From Cherax quadricarinatus (Eukaryota > Arthropoda > Malacostraca > Decapoda > Parastacidae), in assembly GCF_038502225.1 (NCBI RefSeq), contig NC_091378.1, positions 10,103,369 to 10,167,368 on the forward strand: a stretch of DNA of 64,000 bases, read 5' to 3'. The notes beneath the pieces are model-generated. The model did not search any database. It saw only the letters and a program-made list of their open reading frames with translations, and was not told the DNA's origin. A program made the translations under genes and the position numbers. Positions 34,925-46,687 of the stretch are shown here, in pieces; position 1 is the first letter of the stretch, and the number at the start of each line of letters is the position of its first letter.

Positions 34925-35280
34925 GCAATATTTATTGAAGAAATTGGGATATTATTGTCCACGTGATTAATATTACGTTAATGGGGCGCGGTAAACCAAT
35001 TTGGGATTATGTAGCACCTGGAGGATTGGAAGGCATTCAGGCTAGTTTCAAGGAATTGGAACACAGTTCCGAATGTGATCTTGTGGTATCTCGTGAATAC
35101 CAAATCTGATTCGCTTCAAATCTTCAACGCTAATACTAATTTGCGTTATAAACCTACGAAAAACACTGTGCTACAATTTTTCCGGGTACACTGGCGTACA
35201 GGGGACTGGGGTTATGCAGCATGGGGCTACCCTTCTCGGATCACACAGTGACCGAAATGCATCTAGTTATATTAATGACA
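34925..35280 (-). repeat. Dispersed repeat, inverted copy interrupted by another repeat
   Basis: Minus-strand relative of 26030-26260 (GAAGAAATTGGGATATTATT on + at 34937, ACCAAATCTGATTCGCTTC at 35099, GGGGTTATGCAGCATG at about 35207). At 34985-35060 it is split by part of the 34611-type repeat (TTATGTAGCACCTGG, GGAAGGCATTCAGGC). Confidence 0.55.
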
Positions 35281-35294
35281 TTCAAAATCAGCAA

Positions 35295-35400
35295 GAGAAT
35301 AAAGAAGAAACATGTGCAACACTTGGGTATGTTGACCATGTTGACGTTTCGCCACCCAACAGCACTTTAATCAGGAGCAGAGAATAAATTGTGGCTGACG
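35295..35400 (-). mobile_element. Decayed Penelope-like end with hammerhead remnant
   Basis: On the minus strand: CTCCTGATTAAAGTGC, TGTTGGGTGGCGAAACGTC, then CCAAGTGTTGCACATG. The GAAACGTC box and the stem II side are intact, but the CTGATGA box has mutated to CTGATTA and stem II no longer pairs fully. Lies just outside the 5' end of the I-type LINE. Confidence 0.65.
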
Positions 35401-35559
35401 TGAAGTAATATGAAGTAATTAGTCAGTCTTGATAGATGTTCGTTCCTTCAGACTCAGTCTCGGCTGAGTGGTTGAGGGGAGAAGAAAATTTTAATTAATT
35501 TCCAGTGTGCTAGAGATCTGGACCTACTAATTTGCAGGCCTACCCATTTCTCCCGACTG

Positions 35560-37330
35560 ATAAGTCATCATTAAAACTCATACTGTTGGAAGACAGCTTC
35601 AGTGTTGTGAGAACTCTTATGTGTGAGTTGTGACTAGGGATATACCTAGTGAAACACTGGAAATAGTTTTCCTTTTTGAAAAGGCCCTCACAGGCCTCTG
35701 CTTCCCCTCTGCCTTTCATTTTACCTCAGCCTTTCGCCTCTATCAACATACAGTGTAGAGGCGAATTTTGCTAGTCCACTGCTACTCGTGCCTCTGAAAA
35801 TGCGCACAGCTCATCCCTTTACCAACCTGAGGAATAACGACGAGTGTGCAGTCCTACGTGAGTTGGTAACCCAGGTGTGCACACACTGAAAATTCGTCTT
35901 TCACTCCAAGACACGTGTGCTAGAAGTTCTGCAAGTTTGGAGTGAGTAACTATTTGTACGAGTATTGCAGTGTTTGGTAACTCTTGAGAAGTCTGCCTCA
36001 GTCAGTGACCTTGAGCGAGGCACTGCATCACCTGCCTGAGACTTTCGCCCATATTGACTATGTGAAGAGAGGCGAATGTGCGTGCTCAGTTACCCCTGCT
36101 GTTCTCCTGTATCCCCAACTCTCCGCCTTTAAACTCAGCCGTTCGCCTCTATCAACGTGCAGTGTAGAGGCGTATTTTGCTGCTCCGCTGGTACTCGAAT
36201 ATCTGAGTTCCGCACAGCTAGTCACCTCTGCCTACCTGAGAAATACGGACGAATCTCCCATCCTGCGTGAGTTGGTGATCCAGACCTGACTTTGCCGCTT
36301 GTACAAAATGTGTTATATCTCTAACTGAGGAAGATGACCTTTTATTCTTCTATGCACTGAGTGTTTCTGGGAGGAATGCTGCATAGTTGGAACACAACAA
36401 GAGTAGTTAAGAACAATTTAACGAGCATTGCAGTACCTGGTAACTCCTTTCGGAGACGGCTTTTTAACTGTAACATGCCAGAGGTTCATCTATAAACATA
36501 GTAAGTTTGTGCTGATTTGTTTGTCCACAGAGTGAAAATTTGTCTGTCATTCCAAGACACGTGTGCTAGATGTGTTAAGTGCTGCGGGTTTGTAGTAATT
36601 AACGAGTAGTACAGTGTTGGTAACTCTCGAGACGACTCTGGGCCCAGTGAATAACCTTGAAAATGGCACTGCGACCCGCAGGCCACTACACCCATATTGC
36701 CTGTGTCTAGCGAACTCTTATGTGTGAACTGTGACTAGTGATATACCTAGTGAAACACAAACATGTTGATTTGAAGTGGCTGTAGGAGGCCTACCTTCAC
36801 TCTGCCTTGCCTGTATCCCCTCCTTCCTCGATTTGGAACTCAGCCATTCGCCTCTATTTACTTATGGTCTAGAGGCGGTTTTTGCCAGACCACATAAGTA
36901 CTTGAGTGCCCGTGTCAGTCCTCTGTGCCGCACTCCACTCATCTTACGAATGTGTCTCCTGTGTGCCTACCTGCCTGCTACAAGCAAATATCCAGGTGGT
37001 TGACACGGGCTTAGCAAGCACATTCAAGCAAGCTTGAAAGCAGCACTCCAAGCTAGCTTGAACAAGCTAAGGCAGCCTGCAGTTACAGCTGTCCTAAGGC
37101 CCAGCATGTCTACGTATACGTTCTACAGTGCTGCTGGCATACCAGTGTTTCCTGTAGTGGCTTAGTTAAGAACAATTTAACGAGCATTGCAGTACTGACT
37201 TTTTAAGTGGGACATGCCAGAGGTTCACCTATAAACATAGTAAGTTTGTGGTGATTTGCTTGTACACAGAGTGAACATTCGTCTGTCATACGTGTGCTAG
37301 AAGTGTTAAGTGCTGCTTTCCCCAACAGTT
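35560..37330 (+). repeat. Imperfect tandem 5' monomers of the LINE
   Basis: Blocks recur in order: ACTCTTATGTGTGA with GATATACCTAGTGAAACAC (35620 and 36715); TTCGCCTCTATCAAC with GTGTAGAGGCG (35732, 36142, diverged at 36847); GCAGTxxTGGTAACTC (35966, 36427, 36610); AACAATTTAACGAGCATTGC with ACATGCCAGAGGTTCA (36411 and 37169); CACGTGTGCTAGA (35911, 36559). Spacings are irregular (about 410 and 705 bases for the TTCGCC block), so monomers have lost or gained pieces. Repeated 5' monomers are known as promoter units in other LINEs; that role here is inference. Confidence 0.75.
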
Positions 37331-38340
37331 AATTGTCATTTGTAAGCCTGTATTAAGACTTTAAAAGGCTCAGAGTGTACTTCAGTGTAGCGACTCCTTA
37401 CATTTGATAAATCAGTGTAATACATGCTCTGCTCAGTGTAACTGAACTATTAAATACGGTTACATAATTAAGTTGCTTGTCCTAGTGTCATTGTTGTGTT
37501 TTCTAATACATTTTCTCGTTCAGACTGAAACTTTACTGCTAAATTCCCAGTAATATTTCAAATTGCAGTGTTCATCTGTGGTGTGAGTGTGTAACTTATG
37601 CTTTGTATTTTTACTGTGAACAAGCTTACTCCTGCATAATGTTCAGTTTCATGAATACTTTCTCTCTTGAGTAATTCGGTTACCTTTAAACTGTGTTAAG
37701 CAAGAGTCAGCCTGTTAACATCTATGTTCCTTGCCATCTCATCTAGTGGGTCTAGCGCCTAGTTAAAATTGTAATAGTAACAATTTGCAATCATTATACT
37801 TCTAGTTATACATTGTGTAAATTGTTTTAGACTATTTGATCAACCGGATTGTAGTGTTTAACTTCTGACACACCAAGTTAATGACTGCAGACTCGCACTG
37901 ACACATAATAAACATATTAAGCTAAAACACTGGTAACTCTCCAGAAGCTGGGCCTAGTGTGTGACCTTGAGAAGTTGAGAGTGTTTATTACGACCAGCGG
38001 TGTACCACTCTCACCTATATTTACATCAACACAAGTGTATTCTAAGTGATAAAGTGTACACTTGGTAACACTTGTCATACATAGTAACGCGTGTGTAAGA
38101 TTGTTTAGGTACTGGTTCATCTATCTACAGCTGCACACTTATGCTTGCATACATGTATAACATAGTAACGTGCGAGTTACCCAGGATGGACCAAGCAAGT
38201 CAACCACAGTGATTTATCTCATTGTCATTTTAACATTACCTAGTTACTTTTTTTTTTTTTAGTAATACTGTTTACAGTCTATGGTTGGGGTAAGAGGTTG
38301 TCTTCAGCATTCATTGTGATGTCTGCTATATTATTATTTC

Positions 38341-38463
38341 AGTGAGGTACATTAGGTGGCAGTAGCCTGAACTAACTCAAGTGGAAGTTATCATTGAATT
38401 TGAACCTCTTGTTTAATGTGATGTATGTCAGAATTCTAATTTTATGCTCAATATTACCTACTT

Positions 38464-38526
<63 letters not shown>

Positions 38527-38757
38527 ATCTTTGTAATTTGTGATAAGGTGTAAGACCTCGCCTGTACCATCCATTATATCATTATATGTACCATATTATT
38601 AACACATACAAGAAGTCTCTGAATGTATTTTTAGTAAGGTGTGTATCGTATTAAGTAGTAGTAATCTGGGTTAAGTATAATTGGAAGTGTTCATTGAACT
38701 TGAACACTTGTGTCATATGATCTATTTTAGACTTCTGACTTTATAGTAAATATTTAC
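38341..38757 (+). repeat. Direct repeat flanking a (CT)n tract in the LINE 5' UTR
   Basis: 38341-38463 and 38636-38757 are diverged copies (AGGTGGCAGTAGCCTGA versus AAGTAGTAGTAATCTGG; TTGAATTTGAACCTCTTG versus TTGAACTTGAACACTTG). Between them lies an uninterrupted (TC)n microsatellite at about 38465-38524. Confidence 0.75.
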
Positions 38758-38840
38758 TCTTGCATAAGCTATAAGGGGAAGATAAGCAAGGAATTCTTGT
38801 GTTGTGAGTCTTACACACTGAGATATCATCACTGGCAAAC

Positions 38841-40449
38841 ATGGCAACTGTCATAGAGGAACCTATTTCAGCAGGTGATGGAAATGATGATAGCTTCCAG
38901 ACCTTTAAAAGTAAACAAAAGAGAAAAAGTGAGAAAGGGCTAGAGCGTCGACGTAGTCAGACTCACTTGACTCGTACACAATGTGACACTAAACGTCCTT
39001 GGTGCACAGAGGCTGCAAGAAGTCTTTCTTCAAAGGAAGAATGTGTTAAGCTGAACTTCCCTGACAACACCCTGCTGCCTGCTAAGTGTGCATGGCTAAT
39101 GGAAGCTGTAAAGAAGCATCCTAACTCAAGGATCCAATTTAGGAAAAACACACACAACTTTGTGTTTGTGGAACAGAATGAAGAACTGATCAATGATCTA
39201 CTTAGTACACCTTATGGGGATATTAAGCTGCTCCGACCTCCATCAGACACTCACCACTTTAAAAAATGGGTCAGTATCATAATCTTTGGATACCCTCTCT
39301 ACATGGACCCATCCCATCTGACTCTCAGTGAGCATATCATCAAGCCTAAAAGACTTAAAGGAAAATCCCAAATTATTGCCAGTTGGGTGGGTCCTGTGCC
39401 CCTCCCCCGAATATCTGGGTGCATGGTTTACGTTTCCTAAACATCGAAGTGTACCTACCCCCTAAACGTAGGTGTTACAAATGCCAGCACTATGGCCATG
39501 TTGCAGTAGACTGTGGAATACTACATTCTTGGTGTGGTAAGTGTGCTGGGAAACATTCCACTAGAGAATGCACAGTAGGCCTTGACAGCCAAAAATTTAA
39601 GTGTATTAACTGTAAAGAAGTTGGGGTTACAGTTTCCCACAAGGACTGCAGTCAGAACCCAAACAACCTTCGATGTAAACCTGATAACAGTCCTTTAATG
39701 GTAACTGAGGATGAGGCCATCCAGTCTACCACAGCCAGATCTGAGACTGAACCTCTGCAAAGTGTGCAAGAACCCCACCTCACTGCAAAGGATTCTGGTG
39801 ATACCAGAATGCCATCACACACACCAGCTGTGGAGGAGCTAGCCATCCCTGCTAGCACATGTGGAACTACTGGTCTGCCACTACTGATACCTATGGCTAC
39901 ACCTGAATATGAGGATGAGTTTGTCATTTTTCCCAATACACACAACTACAACAGTCAGACGGACACCACACAGGTAACCCCCCTGGAAATTGGAGATGAG
40001 TCAGATGCACAGGACCTACCTGCAATGAATGATGAAACAGAGAACACTCAGATGTAACCATGGTACCTGTTAAGGTGATAGGTGTTAAAGAAAGCACTAA
40101 CTCAGAAGTGCCATCCTCCGGAGAGGCATTGGATTCGCCTGACCTTCCTCATATTATAACAAATTTCCAGAAAAAAATTGAGCATCTTGAACAGATCCTG
40201 ACAAGTTTAATAAATATATGTAATCAGGATGATGCTCTTGAGCATGGTGATGATGTCAAAAGTGCAGCAATCTCCGTTCAGCTTCCAGCAATTTGTAAGA
40301 AAGAAGCCCATGACTCTTGCCTTCAAGACTTGCCTTTTAACTGGCTGTCAAGATGCCGAAAAATGCTTAAAAATAAAGGTCCTGAAGATAAAGACGTACA
40401 AACTATGCTATTTGCTCTTAAGTGCCTGCACACTGTAGTCAAAGCATAA
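38841..40449 (+). pseudogene. ORF1 (Gag-like, zinc knuckle) of the I-type LINE, frameshifted
   Basis: RNA-binding Gag-like protein. Start ATG at 38841 (MATVIEEPISAGDG) in context AACATGGC. Three frames are needed: 38841-39440 (basic N-terminal part and a globular region ending KPKRLKGKSQIIASWVG), 39383-40057 with three knuckles CYKCQHYGHVAVDC, CGKCAGKHSTREC and CINCKEVGVTVSHKDC followed by a low-complexity acidic tail, and 40060-40449 with a short possible coiled coil (FQKKIEHLEQILTSLINICN). The frame changes lie near 39400 and 40050; the second frame's stop sits exactly where the third frame reads on. ORF2 starts 46 bases further on in the same frame as the third piece. Confidence 0.85.
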
Positions 40450-40494
40450 TAGTTTTACCATCTTATGAGCAAGAGATTGTAATAACTCACTACA

Positions 40495-43400
40495 ATGGAT
40501 ACATTACAAATCTTTTCATGGAACATTGCTTCCATCAGGAAGCGGTTGCCTGACTTACATCATATTAGTGCAACCAAGAATATTGATGTCATCTGTTTGC
40601 AGGAATGTAGATTGAAAGATGGAGCACCTCCACCAAACTTGCCTGGATATGCAGCTTATAACCTAAGGTCAACCAACTGTTGTGTGATGTATGTCAGAAA
40701 GAACTTGCCACATTCACTCCTTTCCTTGCAGAGTCGAGTTAACATGCAGTATCATGGTGTCAAAGTATATGCAGGCGATTTTTCCATAAACATTTTTAAT
40801 CTCTATGCCCCAGCGAACCAGCTTCGACCTGATGCTTTACCAGATCGCATCAATAGTGAACCTACCATCATTCTTGGAGATTTTAATGCCAGACATAAGA
40901 ATATTGGTGGGTCTATAACAAACACCAATGGAACTAAACTAGTGAAATTGCTAAATGAGCATGATAATGTTCGAATTGTGGGCACTACTGAGCCTACTCA
41001 CATATATGGTGGCATACTAGATCTGTGTCTTGGATTTAATACATCATATACGATGCATGACTCTGTCATAGTTGATGATCTTCTATCTGATCACTTCCCA
41101 AGACTAACAACTGTCAATCTTGATCACATCTCCAGCAATCAAGGAGCTAAATACAGAAGGAGGAAACTTATTCTCAAACCAGAACACAGAGACAACTTTA
41201 TTAACCACTTGGATCAATGGTATAAGAATTACGAGCCCATTGGCACACAAAAATTTAATGATGATTTAATTACCACTATTGAGAGTGTTCTCACAGATCA
41301 AGTGGGCAGGAATAGGAAACAAAGACCCTCCACTATAAATAACAATAAAAACCAATGTAAATACTATAATGATCCACAGCTACGCAATCTAACACATGCA
41401 GCTAGGAGGATTGGTAAAGCATACCGTGAATGTAGAACCCCAGACCTGCTCAGAACGTTCCAAGCTGCACTAACAAATGCAAGGAATAGAAAGCAAGAAC
41501 TTAGGCAACAGGAATGGGAACAGTTTGTTAGTGGATTAAATAGGTCCACCCCTTTAAGTTTGGCTTGGAAAGGTATAAATAAAATAACCAGGAAAAAGAC
41601 TGGCAATGTTGCTCATCCCTTTCCTCTTGAAAAAGCAAATGACCTCATAAATGACTGGTCCAAAACATCCAGGCATGAAAACCTTCCATCTCATATTAGA
41701 AAAAATTTAGAGAGTACTTCTGAAGAAATGTTGAAACTGATTAATTTTATGAGCCAAAATATTGATGAGAGTGATTGCCTCTTTACCGAGTATGAATTAG
41801 ATAATGCATTAACCAAAGGTCGATCAACTGCTCCTGGAGAGGATGGTATAACCTATGATATTCTCAGAACTCTAAGGCACGTGCCTGATAACCCTTTGTT
41901 GGCACTGTATAATCTCAGTTACATTGAGGGCGTTCTTCCTACTTCCTGGACCAATAGTCTCATTGTGCCTATCCCTAAGCCCCAACAGCCTGATACATTT
42001 AGGCCGATCTCCTTAACTAGTTGTCTTTGTAAAACTTTTGAAAGAATGATGCTTAACAGACTGTACTACAGAATCAGACACCAACTTTCCCCCTACCTCT
42101 ATGGGTTCATGAAAGGTAAAAGTGTGCAGAACTGTATTTCCACCTTTCTCACTGCACACACCTCTACTAGTTTTACCACTTTTCTTGATCTAAAATCTGC
42201 ATTTGATATTGCGAACAGAACCGTTATACTATATGAACTAGCCAAAATGAATATTGGTGGTAGCTTACTCTGCTGGATAATAGGATACCTGTCAAATAGA
42301 GTATCCTCTGTCCTTTACCAAGGCTTCAGAAGTGATTCTAAAGAAATGTCTTTAGGTACACCGCAGGGAGGAGTTCTTAGTCCCATGCTATTTAATATTC
42401 TGATTAATGCTCTCCTAAATGCTCTACCTGCCTCACCTAAACATATAGCTATAAGCTATGCTGATGATATCATGATCCATGCAACAGGGCATAAGAAGAT
42501 GAATACCATTCTTAATGAAGTTCAAGCAATTTGTAATCGACTAGGCCTCATAATATCTTCCTCTAAAACAAAGATATTAACAAGCAAACGACATCCCCCA
42601 CCCATCTATTTGCAGGGTGAAATCATTAGCTACGTTAAAACTTACAGATATCTTGGTGTAGATGTACCCTTTAACAAATCCACTATACCACAACTAAACA
42701 AGAAATGCAAAGCTAGGCTAAATGCTCTCAAAGCTGTTGCTGGCTACAATCCCAACTATGGTGCTAATGTGAGAATCGTGAGAATGATGTACATAGCCTA
42801 TGTTAGGTCCTTAATTGATTATGCTGCTCCCATGTTGATATTAGCTAGAGAAAGTTCTCTCCGACCCTTGGAGTTAATGCAAAATGAAGGTCTCAGGATT
42901 ATTCTTGGCTGTCCCAGATCTACAAAAGTTCTTAACATGAGGAAGGAGCTTGGTATTTCTAGTATCAGTGATAGGATTGTACTCGGTATTAGAATGTTGA
43001 GAAACGAACCAGACACTGTCACAGTGAATCTTACCAAGTGTCTAGAGGTAAATACACACAGATCTAAATGGATTGTGAAAACGTGCAATTGCATTAAGTT
43101 TTATAACCTGCATGAACTGTATCACTGTAGGCAACAAGAGCATTTCACCCCTCCATGGAAGATGTGTTCATTTAATATCACATACCTACAAGTCCCTCCC
43201 AAGAAGCTCATTGCTAGTAATCCCTTCCTTAAATCTCTTGTTAGAGCAACTGCTCAAGAAGAAATTTCTCACCTAGCTGGTAGTAATAAGTTATCACAAG
43301 TTATATACACTGATGGATCTAAACAGGAGTCTTCTGGCAGGGCTGCATCTGCTCTTGTTGTCACCTCCCTGAATTGTTTGCAATCCTAATGGCGCTAAAG

Positions 43401-44084
43401 CTAACCTATGACACTGAGCTTGACTCCATCATCATTACTGATTCTATGTCATCATTGAAGGCTCTTGACTCACATAATGACTCCAACAACATGCTCATTG
43501 GAGAAGCCAGGTATAGATACTCAAAAATTAGGGACAAAGGAATTAATGTACAATTGCTATGGATCCCATCACACATTGGATTACTCCTTCATGATAAAGT
43601 TGATATGTTAGCCATGAAGAGTACTCAGAAGGAGAATGTAGAATATAACTTTGGTATAACTGTGTCTAGCATTAGGAATAATGTTAGGAGAGAAGTAAAT
43701 AATGAAAATGACTGTTATAGGAATGCAGTTAGAAGCCTGAGTAGATCTATAACCCACTATGATAACATGAACGTAGATAAGTATGTTTATGGAGCAACTT
43801 GCAATGTGAACAGACTGACTGATGTTGTAGTGGCCAGGCTTAGGCTTGGTTACAAGTACTTCTGGCAGTTTGGGAGACACACAGATGATGATCAAACTAA
43901 ATGTAAATTATGTGATCAGGCATATGGTCACTCTCTTGAACACTATGTGCTTAATTGTCCACTTATTGAGGAATACAGAGACAGACAGTATAATAACCTA
44001 TGTGACATGTCAAGATATCTTATTAATGAAAATAAGATACCAGATATACTAAGCAAATTTCCTAAATTTGCTTATAACAGATAA
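40495..44084 (+). pseudogene. ORF2 (endonuclease, RT, RNase H) of the I-type LINE, one break
   Basis: Frame 40495-43389 has 964 codons. Residues 1-225 are an apurinic endonuclease: FSWNIASIRKR, VICLQECRL, FNLYAPANQ, ILGDFNARHK, LLSDHFPRL. The RT follows at about 450-760: APGEDGITYDIL, FRPISLTSCLCKTFE, YGFMKGKSVQN, FLDLKSAFD (motif A), GTPQGGVLSPMLFN, ISYADDIMI (motif C), YRYLGVDV. RNase H begins VIYTDGSKQESSGRAASAL and then a small deletion and frameshift at about 43370 ends the frame; the second frame (43374-44084) continues with ELFAILMAL (active-site glutamate), IITDSMSSLKAL and LLWIPSHIG. The C-terminal CKLCDQAYGHSLEHYVLNC is a zinc motif seen in this LINE group. Apart from this break the enzyme domains look intact. 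Confidence 0.93.
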
Positions 44085-44253
44085 GTGAACTATAGATATG
44101 TAGATATAAATCCATATGTATTCCTGTTAGCCCTTTGGGGGCCTAGTTCCTAGGCCTTTTGTGTATCCATATGCTCTCGCGCTACCGTCCACAGGATGGA
44201 TATGGAGTGCACAATAAACTAGCCACTTCGGTGGCAAAATCTAAATCTAATCT

Positions 44254-44345
44254 CGGCAATTCCAAAATTTTAATTAATTTCCAGCGACCCGTCAATTCCA
44301 AAGTTTTCCTTAATTTCCAGCGACCCGGCAAGTCCAAAATATTCC
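44254..44345. repeat. 36-bp tandem repeat, about 2.5 copies, at the LINE 3' junction
   Basis: Units GGCAATTCCAAAATTTTAAT..., TCAATTCCAAAGTTTTCCTT... and GCAAGTCCAAAATATTCCC, the first two sharing AATTTCCAGCGACCCG. Contains the 3' copy of the candidate LINE target duplication. Confidence 0.75.
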
Positions 44346-44367
44346 CTACTTAAGTGGTAGGAGCTTG

Positions 44368-44600
44368 AACATTAACCAGGCGTGTGTGAACGTGTTAGAT
44401 GTGAGCGCCGGATTTGGCGCTCTCGTGGAGTGTAAGGAAGATAGCATTTTGAAGGAATTCAGGGTAGGAAGCACAGTGCCTGCATTCTGAAGGAGGGTGA
44501 AGATGTTTTGCCTCAGTGGATCATTTGATCTGTGATACTCGTGCACTTCTTGCAGGAGAGGTAGTGTCACCTTGCTTTGATGGAAGATCCCTGATGTCAT
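44368..44600 (+). repeat. Dispersed decapod repeat (copy 2)
   Basis: Diverged relative of 31195-31400: GGTAGGAAGCACAGTGCCTG, CATTCTGAAGGAGGGTG and GTCACCTTGCTTTGATGG. A minus-strand open frame over it is not a gene. Confidence 0.5.
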
Positions 44601-44644
44601 AACATCAGCGGTCTGATGTTATCACATCTTTATTATTGCTTTAC

Positions 44645-44773
44645 AACAAAAAGGCACAAATACTGTGACTGGAACAATACACAAATAACCCGCACAATGT
44701 GTAACTAGTTAATAGTCCAAGCCGGACCGAAATGTCGTTATAATTTTATTTATCCAATTTGTGGGTTATTTGT

Positions 44774-44811
<38 letters not shown>

Positions 44812-44813
44812 GT
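44645..44813 (+). mobile_element. Short hairpin-ended Penelope-type element plus ATT microsatellite
   Basis: About 44645-44775 starts ACAACAAAAAGGCACAAATA, includes ACACAAATAACCCGCAC and CCAAGCCGGACCGAAATGTC, and ends GTGGGTTATTTGTGT: the same two ends as 54785-58124 and 58341-58519, with almost nothing between. It runs into an (ATT)n tract (to 44810) and then the left LTR of the BEL element. Confidence 0.75.
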
Positions 44814-45513
44814 TGTGGAAAATTACATTTATCTGAATGTATCATTATGTACATAACAGTAAATATACACAGATAATTATTATTTATCAGTTAGACAAGT
44901 AGGAATTTGGGACACCTAGGTAGCAAAAAATGTCACCCTTCGATACCTACCACTGTCATATCCACAAGTTGCTCTTGACCTATTAATTACCAATGAAATG
45001 TGTATCACCAGGAATACTGGTAAATATATAAATTTGTGGACTGTATATTAAAAATAATAAATAATTATATATATACACAATTACATAACAGAAGGAGAAT
45101 ATCTTAAAAATCACTCACCAATTTAACTGGAGATTAAGTTGTATCATACTCAGAAAACCTCACTGTCTATACATGAAAATAACAACTGGCCAGAGTTATA
45201 ACATAACAGACTTATCTGAGGTTCCTGGAATTGTCCTGTCCTGTCGCCTGATATCTCAAGTTATGCAGGAATGCACATCCAACAATTTCGCCTCCTATTT
45301 GAGAGGTGTCAGCCCAATTTTAACCTCTAGAGCACGAAAATTCCTTCCCATTACACTAACGTTGTATCCAATTCAAATTAACAATGGCGACTGTCCCTTC
45401 TCCCCAGGCTCAGTTTCCCATTTTCTATGACATAAATGTTATTAAATACAGTATGGCCATCTATATACATATAAATACTGAATTTCTGGAAAACATATAC
45501 AGTATTTTCCACA
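44814..45513 (-). repeat. 3' LTR of the BEL/Pao element
   Basis: TGTGGAAAAT to ATTTTCCACA, 700 bases, ends complementary over 10 bases. On the element's strand, the sequence before it lacks the purine-rich tract normally required for plus-strand priming, consistent with a deletion that ended exactly at or near the LTR edge. Confidence 0.95.
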
Positions 45514-46687
45514 CTGCGGCTGGGCGGAGTTCATTACTAAACGACTCAAATTGCTCATTTGGCAATGGTGGAGGGCCTGGGTACATATAGGATCTGGTGT
45601 CCACACTGCGACATATTACACAAGATTTAATCACCCTTTTTACACTTTGTTGTCCTTGTGGAATCCAGAAAGTTTCCCTAATGCAATTTAAGGTATCTTG
45701 TACTCCTCCATTCATTACATTTTTATGGGCATTTAAAACAATTAAATTTGTTAGATGATGAGTTTTGGGCAGTAAGATAGGGTGTTTAGCATAATCACCC
45801 AATTCAGCATTTTGTAACCTACCTCTGCACCTAATTACATTGTTCTCTAAATACAGCCCCAATTTCTCTATTATGGAACCTTTCACAATTTTTCTTTCCA
45901 TCATCAATTTAATCTCATTTCCATAGATTTCCTCCTGTACCCTCTTTATCCAATATTCAAGAGGATGTGAAAACTTATATGATATATTCATCTTGTTTAG
46001 AAATTTAAACACCAACTTAGTTACATTGATTAGTTTGGGTAAAGAAGAATACCTATTTATATCAATGGCTAAGGAAGGACACACTATTGGAGTGGTGGTC
46101 ACAGTAATTTCAACAGGAGCAATATACGCCTTTTGTACAGGCCAATTACCTTTATTTACCAACCAGATCGGTCCTTTAAACCATGATACAGCATTTGCAA
46201 ATTTAGCATAAGGTAAACCTCGAGACAAGAAATCAGCTGGATTCTCCTCACCAGGTATATGATTAAATGTGAACATATGCTGACCCAAACTATTATACTT
46301 CTCTTGCATCTGATTAATTTCAGCGACTCTGTTTTGTACGTACACAATTTTACTGTTTCCATTACGAATCCATTGTAAGGATACCTCATTATCAGACCAA
46401 ATTACAGTGTCGCTAATATTTATCTCCTGCAACTTATTTCTTATATAATTAGCTAATTTGACACCTACATAAATGGCTGTTAATTCCAACTGAGGCAAGG
46501 TACGTGATTTAATTGGAGACACTTTAGCCTTAGACATAACAAGAAAAATAACACTTACATTGAAGATAAGCAACTGCTCCATATGCCAATTTTGAAGCAT
46601 CACAAAAAATGTGGAGTACATTTTTCCCATCTGGATTGGCCACCTGGCGTGGGAACTCCAACATTGGAATTTTCTCATAATCGCCAA
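45461..46687 (-). pseudogene. RNase H and integrase zinc domain; catalytic core lost
   Basis: Frame of 408 codons. After frameshift debris, the real product resumes at about 46540 (SVIFLVMSKAKVSPIKS, RTLPQLELTAIYVGVKLANY: Pao RNase H), IWSDNEVSLQWI, FNHIPGEENPADFLSRG, and the integrase HHCC zinc finger HPILLPKTHHLTNLIV ... SVKRVIKSCVICR. Directly after YPGPPPLPNEQFE the frame runs into the 3' LTR and ends there. The DDE core that should follow is absent, so a deletion of about 1 kb or more joined the integrase N-terminal domain to the LTR region. Confidence 0.9.

Larger units (their letters stand above)
35506..44263 (+). mobile_element. I-superclade LINE, nearly full length (about 8.8 kb)
   Basis: Order: repeated 5' region (35560-37330), long 5' UTR with a CT tract, ORF1 with zinc knuckles (38841-40449), ORF2 with endonuclease, RT and RNase H (40495-44084), and a 3' UTR ending in AATCTAAATCTAATCT. 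The same 21 bases occur at 35485-35505 and 44264-44284, immediately outside the proposed ends, a good candidate target-site duplication. The exact 3' end is uncertain because the 3' copy also sits at the start of a 36-base tandem repeat. RNase H puts it in the I superclade rather than Jockey/CR1. Four frameshifts make it inactive. Confidence 0.8.

Noticed and set aside
45173..45430. 85-codon + strand frame found identically in both LTRs (also 50840-51097)
   Set aside because: It is duplicated only because the LTRs are; opposite to the element's direction and weakly preserved in the solo LTR.
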